Source: Stenotrophomonas sp. Ste86
GTDB taxonomy: Bacteria; Pseudomonadota; Gammaproteobacteria; Xanthomonadales; Xanthomonadaceae
Length of the DNA stretch: 64,000 nt
Assembly: GCF_024519465.1 (NCBI RefSeq)
Contig: NZ_JALJRW010000016.1
Location: 34,340 to 98,339, forward strand
Direction: 5' to 3'
A model generated the notes under the pieces. That model worked only from the letters and a program-made list of their open reading frames with translations, did not search any database and was not told where the DNA came from. Below, one piece after another: positions 57,302-64,000 of this stretch; positions within the stretch are counted from its first letter, which is position 1, and every line of letters starts with the position of its first letter. A program made the position numbers and the translations under genes.

Positions 57302-57401
57302 AGCCGAGCCATGCTCGGCTGCTCTGCTCTGCTCTGCGCGGTGCCATCGTCCCGTCCAACCGGCGCTGCCTGTTACGTAGCCGGGCATGGCTCGGCTCTA
57401 C
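57298..57401. repeat. Two SMAG palindromes flanking a short spacer
   Basis: GTAGAGCCGAGCC-ATG-CTCGGCT (57298–57320) overlaps the stop of the phosphatase gene, and GTAG-CCGGGCATGGCTCGG-CTCTAC (57377–57401) lies inverted 55 bases on. A CTGCT/CTCTG repeat is between them. The arrangement is a typical REP doublet in a 133-base gap. Confidence 0.88.
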
Positions 57402-57434
57402 AATGTTGGCCTTTCCTCCAGCCCAGGCCGCTTC

Positions 57435-57989
57435 ATGACCGATTCGCCGATGCACATCACCGTCAAGTTGAACGCAAAGCTCCAGCCCGAGCATCGCCAC
57501 GAGCTGTTCGAGGATCCGCTCGACGCGTTGCTGGAAAATGCCGGCCTGGGCCAGCTCACCGGCGGCGGCACGGCGTTGTCCGATGAGGGTGAAGTGGAGT
57601 ACGGGGATATCGAGATCGCGCTCAACGATCCGGCTTCGCTGCCGGCGGTGATCGAACTGCTGGAACAGCTGGGCGCGCCGAAGGGCTCGCTGATCCAACG
57701 TGCCGGTGAGCCGGATCAGGCGTTCGGCGTCACCGAAGGCCTGGCCCTGTACTTGAACGGCACCGACCTGCCGGACGAGGTGTACGCGCAGTGCGATTCG
57801 AACTATGTGTTCGAGCAGATCGTCGAGCGCATCGAAGGCGTGGGCGAGATCTGCAGCTGGTGGCAGGGACCGACCGAAACCGCGCTGTACCTCTACGGCG
57901 TGTCGTTCGAGACGCTGCGCGAGCGCATCGCCGAACTGGTCGCGACCTATCCGCTGTGCCAGGGCGCACGCGTGGTGAAGATCGCCTGA
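57435..57989 (+). CDS. Conserved hypothetical cytoplasmic protein
   Basis: The protein has 184 residues from ATG 57435. It is acidic and soluble, with no signal peptide or membrane segment. The order of strands (MHITVKLNAKLQPEHRHELF, VEYGDIEIALND, then SNYVFEQIVERIEGVGEI and ALYLYGVSFETLRERIAELV) suggests two ferredoxin-like halves. I do not recognise a family or catalytic motif. It stands alone between REP doublets. Confidence 0.75.
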   Translation: MTDSPMHITVKLNAKLQPEHRHELFEDPLDALLENAGLGQLTGGGTALSDEGEVEYGDIEIALNDPASLPAVIELLEQLGAPKGSLIQRAGEPDQAFGVTEGLALYLNGTDLPDEVYAQCDSNYVFEQIVERIEGVGEICSWWQGPTETALYLYGVSFETLRERIAELVATYPLCQGARVVKIA

Positions 57990-58014
57990 TCCCCGTGAAG
58001 CCATGGGTTTGCGG

Positions 58015-58082
58015 GTAGCCGACCAACGGTCGGCTCTACGGTGTGCCGGATCCACGTAGAGCCGACCGTTGGTCGGCTGCCG
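58015..58082. repeat. Inverted pair of SMAG palindromes
   Basis: GTAGCCGACCAACGGTCGGCTCTAC (58015–58039) and GTAGAGCCGACCGTTGGTCGGCTGC (58056–58080) are inverted copies of one stem, separated by 16 bases. The pair could fold into one long hairpin or two short ones. Together with the following bases up to 58166, no gene is seen. Confidence 0.88.
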
Positions 58083-58166
58083 TTCGAAGCACCCCAACGC
58101 TCACTCCGTATCGGCCGCTCGCGCCGCCCCACGCACCTGCTCCCAGTCCAGGCCGAACAGCACCAG

Positions 58167-58493
58167 TCACAGACCGCTGCCGATCTCGCCCAGCGAGGCC
58201 GGCAGGGTGGCGTAGTCGGACAGCAGCGTGGTTGCATAGCCGCGGATCAGCAGCTCGCCGAACACGCTGAGCACAGCGCCCACGCCGCCGACCATCAGCA
58301 GCGCGCCGGGCACGCGCGGGATGGCACGCGTGCGCCACACCCGCCCGCCGAACGGCAGCAGCCACAGGCCCCAGAACAGGCTGGCCAGGAAGATGTGGCT
58401 GCTCCAGCTTTTCAGTGCACCCAGCGCCAGCGCCTGCCGCTGCGCGGCTGGAAGTGCCAGGGCGCGCGCACGGCGGGTCCGTGCGGCCTTCAT
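58167..58493 (-). CDS. Small hypothetical membrane protein
   Basis: The candidate has 108 residues from ATG 58493. Two hydrophobic segments are visible, WSSHIFLASLFWGLWLLPFG and GALLMVGGVGAVLSVFGELL, preceded by a basic N-terminus (KAARTRRARALALPAAQR). The frame is open well upstream, so the start is uncertain, and the high GC means it could be a chance frame; the amphipathic and hydrophobic pattern argues for a real gene. No family is recognised. Confidence 0.45.
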   Translation of the reverse strand: MKAARTRRARALALPAAQRQALALGALKSWSSHIFLASLFWGLWLLPFGGRVWRTRAIPRVPGALLMVGGVGAVLSVFGELLIRGYATTLLSDYATLPASLGEIGSGL

Positions 58494-58615
58494 CGACCGC
58501 GACTCGTCCGCCCGGGTCCGGCACTCATCCCGGATTTCACCGGATTCGTCGCCTGCCGCTTGTGGCGCACACGCACCGCGCCCAGAGTCTGGCGCTGTCC
58601 GCTGGGAGCGCGCAA

Positions 58616-58888
58616 ATGAACAAGGGAATTCCGTACCTGCTGGCTGTTCTGGTCGCGCTGACACTGTCGGCCGGCTGGGCGGCGCCGGTGCTGGCCCTGT
58701 TCGAACACGCCTACACCTGCCTGCAGACGGGGGGCGGCCTGGACCTGGCGCGACTGCGGTGCGAAGCGCGCCCCAGCGGCCTGTGCGCGTTGCTGGCATC
58801 GTGGCCCTTCTGGACCACTGCCGGTGTGCTGGGGCTGACGGCGATTGCCGCCACGCGCCTGCCCCGCCGGCGCATGAGCCTGCGCTGA
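58616..58888 (+). CDS. Small hypothetical membrane protein
   Basis: The protein has 90 residues; ATG 58616 follows GGGAG by seven bases. Two hydrophobic segments (GIPYLLAVLVALTLSAGWAA and FWTTAGVLGLTAIAATRL) flank a loop with two Cys (YTCLQTG, RCEARPSGLC). It is divergent from the other small membrane gene and lies 71 bases before the acetyltransferase gene. Function unknown. Confidence 0.6.
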   Translation: MNKGIPYLLAVLVALTLSAGWAAPVLALFEHAYTCLQTGGGLDLARLRCEARPSGLCALLASWPFWTTAGVLGLTAIAATRLPRRRMSLR

Positions 58889-58959
58889 CAGCCGCACCGC
58901 CGCGTCTACCCGGAACACGGCCGGCGGGGCATCATCAGCAGCCACACCAGGAATCAACC

Positions 58960-59520
58960 ATGGCGCTGAGCGAAAAGGAAAAGATGCTGTCCGGCCAACC
59001 CTACCGGCCGGGCGACCCTGAACTGCAGGCCGAGATGGCCGCCGCCAAACACTGGATGGTCCGCTACAACGCCGCCCTGGCCGAATCGCCGGCGGTGCGC
59101 CGCACGTTGCTGCGGGAGCGGTTGGGTGCGGTGGGCGAGGGCGCCGTGATTCGCCCGCCCTTCCATTGCGACTACGGCAGCCACATCCAGCTCGGCGAGG
59201 GCGTGTTCCTCAACTACAACTGCGTGATCCTGGACGTGGCCGAGGTCAGCATCGGCGCCGGCACCCAGATCGGGCCGGCGGTGCAGATCTATGCCGCCGA
59301 CCACCCACGCGATCCGCACGCACGTGCCGACGGGCTGGAGTTGGCCAGGCCGGTGCGGATCGGCCGCAACGTCTGGATCGGCGGTGGCGCGATCGTGCTG
59401 CCCGGGGTGAGCATCGGCGACGATGCGGTGGTCGGTGCCGGCAGCGTGGTCACCCGCGACGTGCCGGCCGGTGCCACCGTAGTCGGCAATCCGGCGCGGG
59501 TCGTGCCCCGGCGCGATTGA
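58960..59520 (+). CDS. Sugar O-acetyltransferase, maltose acetyltransferase (Maa/LacA) family
   Basis: The protein has 186 residues. The N-terminal Maa domain MALSEKEKMLSGQPYRPGDPEL precedes a left-handed beta-helix built from hexapeptide repeats (IQLGEG, VSIGAG, VRIGRN, VWIGGG, VSIGDD, VVGAGS). The catalytic His lies in AADHPRDPHAR. The end GNPARVVPRR is standard. It moves an acetyl group from CoA to a sugar hydroxyl; the natural acceptor is unknown. Size and motifs agree with active enzymes. Confidence 0.92.
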   Translation: MALSEKEKMLSGQPYRPGDPELQAEMAAAKHWMVRYNAALAESPAVRRTLLRERLGAVGEGAVIRPPFHCDYGSHIQLGEGVFLNYNCVILDVAEVSIGAGTQIGPAVQIYAADHPRDPHARADGLELARPVRIGRNVWIGGGAIVLPGVSIGDDAVVGAGSVVTRDVPAGATVVGNPARVVPRRD

Positions 59521-59596
59521 TCTGGCGCAAGGCGCAGCCTCCACACCGGGTGTGCAATGGTGTCCACCCCATTGTCACCGTGGACGGAGCCCTGCC

Positions 59597-60043
59597 ATGT
59601 ACAAGCGAATCCTGATTGCCACCGACGGGTCGGAGCTGGCCGAAAAGGGGCTGCTCAAAGGCCTGGAGCTGGCCCGCGACCTCAATGCCGAGGTCGATAT
59701 CGTGACCGTTTCCGAGCCGTGGGCGGTGGGCATGTACGACGCGATGGGCTGGAGCGTGGGGTACATGAACAGCCCCGAGTACAAGGCCGACCGCGATGAG
59801 GCCGCGCAGAAGGTGCTGGACCCGGCCAAGGCTACCGCTGAAGCACAGGGCCTGCGCGTCAACGTTGTGCACGTGCTGGACCGCTACGCCGCCGACGGCA
59901 TCATCGACACCGCCACCGAACGCAGCAGCGACCTGATCGTGATGACCTCGCACGGCCGCCGCGGCGTCACCCGCGTGCTGCTCGGCAGCCAGACCGCCGA
60001 AGTGCTCGCGCGCAGCACCGTGCCGGTGCTGGTGATCCGCTGA
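59597..60043 (+). CDS. Universal stress protein A family protein
   Basis: The protein has 148 residues from ATG 59597, one USP domain. YKRILIATDGSELAEKGLLK begins the fold, and the ATP-binding G-2x-G-9x-G(S/T) pattern appears as TSHGRRGVTRVLLGSQTAEVL, so it is probably the ATP-binding type. STVPVLVIR is the normal end. It is a cytoplasmic stress-survival protein. It stands alone, followed by a triple REP array. Confidence 0.93.
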   Translation: MYKRILIATDGSELAEKGLLKGLELARDLNAEVDIVTVSEPWAVGMYDAMGWSVGYMNSPEYKADRDEAAQKVLDPAKATAEAQGLRVNVVHVLDRYAADGIIDTATERSSDLIVMTSHGRRGVTRVLLGSQTAEVLARSTVPVLVIR

Positions 60044-60054
60044 GGAACCGACCG

Positions 60055-60176
60055 GGTAGTGCCGGCCGTTGGCCGGCTTCCGGTGACGTCAGATTTCCCG
60101 AGGAGCCGGCCAGCGGCCGGCAGTATCTGGCGAGGTCACGTTTTACCGAGGAGCCGGCCAGCGGCCGGCACTACCT
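60055..60176. repeat. Triple SMAG/REP array
   Basis: GTAGTGCCGGCCGTTGGCCGGC at 60057 is followed by two inverted copies of GAGGAGCCGGCCAGCGGCCGGCA (60099–60121 and 60150–60172), with a 51-base period. They lie between convergent uspA and a hypothetical gene. Confidence 0.9.
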
Positions 60177-60199
60177 GGCTCGGGTGCGGCGCGTCTGGA

Positions 60200-60439
60200 T
60201 CAATCGCGCAGCTGCAACGTCTGCGATTCGTCCAGGCTGCCGTCCGGCTGCAGCACCACGTAGCGCTCGCCCGCGCGGTCGAACAGCACCGGGATCGGGT
60301 CACGGAACAGCGGGCGGCGCACGAACCGCAGCTGCCAGCCGAAATGCTCCAGCGTTTCCACGGCCTTGCGTTGCTCGGCGGTGAGGCCGGCGCGCAACTG
60401 GACTGGATCGGGCGACTGGCGGCGTTCGGGCGTATTCAT
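60200..60439 (-). CDS. Small conserved hypothetical protein
   Basis: The protein has 79 residues from ATG 60439. It is soluble and basic: LTAEQRKAVETLEHFGWQLR, FVRRPLFRDPIPVLFD, ERYVVLQPDGSLDESQTL. The pattern looks like a small beta-sheet domain, but I recognise no family. It follows the DUF2782 lipoprotein gene on the same strand with 85 bases between, so the two may form a transcript. Confidence 0.65.
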   Translation of the reverse strand: MNTPERRQSPDPVQLRAGLTAEQRKAVETLEHFGWQLRFVRRPLFRDPIPVLFDRAGERYVVLQPDGSLDESQTLQLRD

Positions 60440-60524
60440 GCGGGAAAATGAAACGGCGGGGGAGACTTCTGCGCCTGCAAGCGGTGTACCAGCACCGGGC
60501 GCGGCCGCAGCGCGGCGTATGCCA

Positions 60525-60809
60525 TCACCAGCTGTAGAGCTTCCAGTACACCGGCGAGACGCCGTCCTTGTCGCTGTCCATGCGGCCATCGCCGTTGCGG
60601 TCGTACATGTAGTACGCCGCGCCACGCGACGGGCTCACCTTGACCATGCGCAACTGGCCGCCGACGCGGTATTCCTCGACGGTGTCACCGTTGTCCAGGG
60701 TGCGCTTGGAGACATCGGCACCGCTGACATCGACCGGGGGCGAACCCGCGCCGCCGGTGGTGGCGCACCCGGCCAGCAACAGCAGGCCAGCCAGCATCAG
60801 AGTCTTCAT
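60525..60809 (-). CDS. DUF2782-family lipoprotein
   Basis: The protein has 94 residues with a lipobox LLLLAGCATT (Cys15). The DUF2782 core is VSKRTLDNGDTVEEYRVGGQ, RMVKVSPSRGAAYYMYDRNG, and it ends with VYWKLYSW. The family is small, periplasmic and of unknown function, and in gammaproteobacteria it is commonly found next to polA, as here (divergent). NGDGRMDSDKDG resembles an EF-hand-like calcium loop (DxNxDG). The pairing with polA is conserved but unexplained. Confidence 0.9.
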   Translation of the reverse strand: MKTLMLAGLLLLAGCATTGGAGSPPVDVSGADVSKRTLDNGDTVEEYRVGGQLRMVKVSPSRGAAYYMYDRNGDGRMDSDKDGVSPVYWKLYSW

Positions 60810-60894
60810 GGGCCGAGGATCCTTGTACGGGGAGGTCTGGATTATGCCCCATGGGTCGTGATGCCCGCGCAGGGACCGCGTGCGACCGGGCGGG

Positions 60895-60900
60895 TAGAAT
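60895..60900 (+). promoter_or_regulatory. Putative -10 box (TAGAAT) of polA
   Basis: TAGAAT ends 6 bases before ATG 60907 with no ribosome site, the same layout as at uvrD, rsmG and others in the window. Confidence 0.5.
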
Positions 60901-60906
60901 CGTCAC

Positions 60907-63678
60907 ATGAGCCGATTAGTCCTGATTGACGGGTCCAGTTACCTGTATCGCGCGTTCCACGCGCTTCCCCCGCTGACCAACGCCCACGGTGAACCCACCG
61001 GCGCGCTGTTCGGCGTGGTCAACATGCTGCGCGCCACGCTGAAGGAGCGCCCGGAATACGTGGCGTTCGTAGTCGATGCGCCCGGCAAGACCTTCCGCGA
61101 TGACCTGTACGCCGACTACAAGGCCAACCGTCCGCCGATGCCCGACGAGCTGCGCCCGCAGATCGAGCCGATGTGCCGCATCGTCGAAGCGCTCGGCCTG
61201 AGCATCCTGCGCATCCCCGGCGTGGAAGCCGACGATGTGATCGGCACGCTGGCGCTGCAGGGCCACCAGGACGGCCTGCACGTAACCATCTCCACCGGCG
61301 ACAAGGACTTCGCGCAGCTGGTGCGTCCGGGCATCGAACTGGTCAACACCATGACCGGCAGCCGCATGGATTCGGACGCGGCGGTGATGGAGAAGTTCGG
61401 CGTGCGCGCCGACCAGATCGTCGACCTGCTGGCGCTGATGGGCGACGCCGTGGACAACGTGCCGGGCGTGGAGAAGTGCGGTCCCAAGACCGCCGCCAAG
61501 TGGCTGGCCGAGTACCAGCACCTGGACGGGGTGATGGCGGCCGCGCCGGGGATGAAGGGCAAGATCGGCGAAAACCTGCGCGCCGCGCTGGAGCGCCTGC
61601 CGCTCAACCGCGAGCTGGTCACCATCCGCACCAGCGTGCCGTTGGATGCCAGCCCGCGCACGCTGGCCCTGCGCGATCCGGACGTGCCCACGCTGGGCGA
61701 GCTGTACCTGCGCTACGGCTTCACCCAGGCGCTCAAGGAGCTGGGTGGCCCGGCCGCGGCCGCAGTGGCCGCCAGCGACGCTGCGGTGAGCCTGCGTGGC
61801 ACTGCGGCCGGCTACGCCCGCAGCGCCCCGGCCGACGCGGCAGCGCCGCTCGACCCGGCGCTGTCGGCCCCGGGTGACTACGAAACGGTGCTGACCACCG
61901 CCCAGCTCGATGCCTGGGTGCAGCGCATCGAGGCGGCCGAGCTGATCGCTTTCGATACCGAAACCGACGCGCTCGATGCGATGCGCGCCAACCTGGTCGG
62001 CATCAGCCTTGCGGTCGAGCCCGGCCATGCCGCGTACATCCCGGTGGGCCACAACTATCCCGGTGCGCCGGTGCAGCTGCCGATCGAGCTGGTGCTGGCC
62101 GCGCTGCGCCCGGTGCTGGAAAACCCGGACAAGAAGAAGCTCGGCCAGCACGGCAAGTACGACCTGCACGTGCTGCGCCGCCATGGCGTGAACCTGCAGG
62201 GCTACCACGACGACACCATGCTCGAGAGCTTCGTGCTCAACTCCACCGCCCCCCGCCACGACATGGATTCGCTGGCGATGCGCTACCTGGGCTACACCAC
62301 GATCAAGTTCGAGGACGTGGCCGGCAAGGGCGCCAAGCAGATCCCGTTCTCGCAGGTGGGCCTGGACGAGGCCGGCCGCTACGCCGCCGAAGACGCCGAC
62401 ATCACCCTGCGCCTGCACCGGGCACTGCAGCCGCAGCTGCTGGAAGCGCCGTCGCTGCAGCGGGTGTACCGCGACATCGAAATGCCGCTGGTGCCGGTGC
62501 TGGCCCGGATCGAGGCCAACGGCGTGCACATCGACATGGCCGAGCTGCGTCGGCAGAGCCAGGATCTGGGCGTACGCATGCTGGCGGCCCAGCAGAAGGC
62601 CACCGAACTGGCCGGGCACACCTTCAACCTGGATTCGCCCAAGCAGCTGCAGGCCGTGCTGTTCGACGAACTGAAGCTGCCGGCGCTGGTGAAGACCCCC
62701 AAGGGCCAGCCCAGCACCAATGAAGAGGCGCTGGAGGCGATCGCCGAGCAGCACGAGCTGCCGCGGGTGATCCTGGAGTACCGCGGGCTGGCCAAGCTGC
62801 GCAGCACCTATACCGACAAGCTGCCGGAGATGGTCAATCCGGACACCGGCCGGGTGCACACCAGCTACCACCAGTCCGGTGCCGCCACCGGCCGGCTCTC
62901 CTCCTCCGACCCGAACCTGCAGAACATCCCGATCCGCACCGAGGACGGGCGCCGCATCCGCCGCGCCTTCGTCGCCCCGCCGGGGCGCAAGATCCTGGCC
63001 TGCGATTACTCGCAGATCGAGCTGCGGATCATGGCCCACCTGTCCGAGGACCCGGGGCTGGTACGCGCCTTCGAACAGGGTGTGGACGTGCACCGCGCCA
63101 CCGCCGCCGAGGTCTTCGGGCGGGCACTGGACGAGGTCACCCCCAACGAACGCCGTGCCGCCAAGGCGATCAACTTCGGCCTGATGTACGGCATGAGTGC
63201 GTTCGGGCTGGCCCGCAACCTGGGCATCGACCGCGGCCAGGCCCAGGATTACGTGGCGCTGTACTTCAGCCGTTATCCCGGCGTGCGCGACTTCATGGAG
63301 CGCATGCGCCAGCAGGCCCGCGACCAGGGTTACGTGGAAACCCTGGAGGGCCGCCGGCTGTACCTGAACGACATCCACGCCCGCAACCAGGGCCTGCGCG
63401 CCGGGGCTGAACGCGCGGCGATCAACGCCCCGATGCAGGGCACCGCAGCGGACATCATCAAGCGCGCGATGGTGAAGGTGGACGACTGGCTGCAGGGACA
63501 GGGCGACCAGGCGCGGATGATCATGCAGGTGCACGATGAACTGGTGTTCGAAAGCGAAAGTAGTTTTCTGGAAACCTTGCGTTCCCAGGTGATCGAATTG
63601 ATGTCGTCTTCGGCCAAGTTGCGGGTGCCGCTGGTGGTGGACGCCGGTGTGGGTGATAACTGGGATGAGGCCCACTGA
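60907..63678 (+). CDS. polA: DNA polymerase I
   Basis: The protein has 923 residues. The N-terminal 5'-nuclease begins MSRLVLIDGSSYLYRAFHAL, with GVEADDVIGTLA and STGDKDFAQLV. The 3'-5' proofreading domain keeps its acidic sites (IAFDTETDALDAM and YAAEDADITLRL). The polymerase has motif A DYSQIELRIMAHLSED, motif B RRAAKAINFGLMYGMSAFGL and motif C MQVHDELVFE. All three activities therefore look intact. It fills gaps in repair and removes Okazaki primers. The downstream intergenic region encodes an sX13-like sRNA. Confidence 0.98.
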   Translation: MSRLVLIDGSSYLYRAFHALPPLTNAHGEPTGALFGVVNMLRATLKERPEYVAFVVDAPGKTFRDDLYADYKANRPPMPDELRPQIEPMCRIVEALGLSILRIPGVEADDVIGTLALQGHQDGLHVTISTGDKDFAQLVRPGIELVNTMTGSRMDSDAAVMEKFGVRADQIVDLLALMGDAVDNVPGVEKCGPKTAAKWLAEYQHLDGVMAAAPGMKGKIGENLRAALERLPLNRELVTIRTSVPLDASPRTLALRDPDVPTLGELYLRYGFTQALKELGGPAAAAVAASDAAVSLRGTAAGYARSAPADAAAPLDPALSAPGDYETVLTTAQLDAWVQRIEAAELIAFDTETDALDAMRANLVGISLAVEPGHAAYIPVGHNYPGAPVQLPIELVLAALRPVLENPDKKKLGQHGKYDLHVLRRHGVNLQGYHDDTMLESFVLNSTAPRHDMDSLAMRYLGYTTIKFEDVAGKGAKQIPFSQVGLDEAGRYAAEDADITLRLHRALQPQLLEAPSLQRVYRDIEMPLVPVLARIEANGVHIDMAELRRQSQDLGVRMLAAQQKATELAGHTFNLDSPKQLQAVLFDELKLPALVKTPKGQPSTNEEALEAIAEQHELPRVILEYRGLAKLRSTYTDKLPEMVNPDTGRVHTSYHQSGAATGRLSSSDPNLQNIPIRTEDGRRIRRAFVAPPGRKILACDYSQIELRIMAHLSEDPGLVRAFEQGVDVHRATAAEVFGRALDEVTPNERRAAKAINFGLMYGMSAFGLARNLGIDRGQAQDYVALYFSRYPGVRDFMERMRQQARDQGYVETLEGRRLYLNDIHARNQGLRAGAERAAINAPMQGTAADIIKRAMVKVDDWLQGQGDQARMIMQVHDELVFESESSFLETLRSQVIELMSSSAKLRVPLVVDAGVGDNWDEAH

Positions 63679-63820
63679 GACGGGAATCACGGGAAAACAG
63701 CTGAATCGGTTCATTGCTGGCCGATTAACTGACTCTCGGATGAATGTTTCCCCTACACCCCTTTCATTAATTGGGCCCCTTCACGAACTATCAATGTTCG
63801 AGGTGCTTTTATAGACCTCG

Positions 63821-63941
63821 ACAGGCGCAACGCCTGTTGTGGATCTCTCCCATCCCCTGGAGCAGATCTCGGAACGGGGGCTACTCCCCAAGCGCCCGTT
63901 CCCCGGCCCCGCTGACCTCCCCCTGGTCGGCGGGGCTTTTT
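63821..63941 (+). ncRNA. sX13: sX13-like small RNA downstream of polA
   Basis: The ~120-base stretch folds into stems whose loops are all C-rich. After an ACAGGCG/CGCCTGT hairpin come GATCT…AGATC (63842–63868, loop with ATCCCCTGG), GGAACGGG…CCCGTTCC (63871–63902, loop with CTACTCCCC) and a terminator stem GCCCCGCTGACC…GGTCGGCGGGGC (63906–63936, loop TCCCCC) with a T5 run. A TATAGA box lies at 63810–63815. In Xanthomonas, sX13 is a ~115-nt regulatory RNA of just this kind, with C-rich loops that contact mRNAs, encoded right after polA. Position, size and loops all match. The exact 5' end is estimated. Confidence 0.8.
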
Positions 63942-63945
63942 ATTT
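63906..63945 (+). terminator. Intrinsic terminator of the sX13-like RNA
   Basis: A 12-bp stem with one wobble pair and the C-rich loop TCCCCC, followed by TTTTTATTT. The 3' remainder of the window (63946–64000) shows no feature. Confidence 0.9.
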
Positions 63946-64000
63946 GGTTCTTCTCCCATCTGAGGGGAGAAGGCGCACGGCCGGCCAGCTAGATTGTGGT

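Noticed and set aside
63871..63893. GGGGAGTAG on the minus strand (complement of CTACTCCCC), resembling a second Mn2+ riboswitch loop
   Set aside because: The second conserved loop (CAACATACTC) and the closing GAGACC segment are missing, and the bases are fully explained as a C-rich loop of the plus-strand sX13-like RNA.

Overview
The window is a high-GC chromosomal segment of a gammaproteobacterium in the Xanthomonadaceae, almost certainly Stenotrophomonas. The gene content, the polA–DUF2782 pairing with an sX13-like sRNA after polA, and especially the many short palindromes that begin or end in GTAG/CTAC (cores such as GCCGGCCGCTGGCCGGC, AGCCGAGCCATGCTCGGCT and ACCGACCGTTGGTCGGT, matching the known SMAG/REP family of S. 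maltophilia) all point there. No tRNA, rRNA, CRISPR array, prophage or intact insertion sequence was found.

Layout. 1–5.5 kb: a surface operon with a DUF11/SdrD-B-like protein (5' end outside the window), a 1118-residue outer-membrane barrel and an OmpA-type protein. 5.5–9 kb: a TPR/degenerate-GGDEF protein divergent from an orphan histidine kinase. 9–20 kb: a probable acetate/carboxylate module, with a CrbS/MxtR-type SSS-PAS-kinase-receiver hybrid, a CrbR/ErdR-type LuxR regulator, acetyl-CoA synthetase, a DcaP-type porin and an MHS-family MFS transporter. mntP, with a yybP-ykoY Mn2+ riboswitch, sits inside this stretch. 20–21.7 kb: SMAG array and a coniferyl-aldehyde-dehydrogenase-like enzyme. 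21.8–31.3 kb: a defence island on the minus strand, hsdR – (operator-like repeats) – fic – hsdM – hsdS – DUF262/DUF1524 (GmrSD-like).

31.5–41.2 kb: core genes. These are xthA, a GlsB/YeaQ membrane protein, a phosphopantetheinyl transferase, rsmG, parA, parB, a Cdd1-like protein, a SUFU-domain protein, a nucleotide-sugar epimerase with a GT2 and LAB_N pair, and a DUF885 peptidase-like protein. 41.3–47.2 kb: a divalent-metal RND efflux operon (small His-rich periplasmic protein, CzcC, CzcB, CzcA). 47.3–50.1 kb: a NYN-domain gene broken by an amber codon, a UGT-like glycosyltransferase, and rpmB-rpmG. 50.15–50.7 kb: a gene-free stretch of interlocked inverted repeats. 50.7–64 kb: cardiolipin synthase, an FAD/NAD(P)-binding protein, a subclass-B3 metallo-beta-lactamase-like lipoprotein, uvrD, a small tyrosine phosphatase, maltose-O-acetyltransferase-like, UspA and small hypothetical genes, then polA and an sX13-like sRNA.

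The clearest biological units are the acetate-switch module, the modified Type I restriction island with Fic and GmrSD partners, and the metal efflux operon. The most unusual sequence features are the paired operator-like repeats upstream of fic, the interlocked inverted repeats after rpmG, the roughly 120-residue insert in the MHS transporter, and a recurring -10 box placed 6–7 bases before start codons, which suggests leaderless mRNAs. All functions are assigned by reading motifs; no database search was possible.
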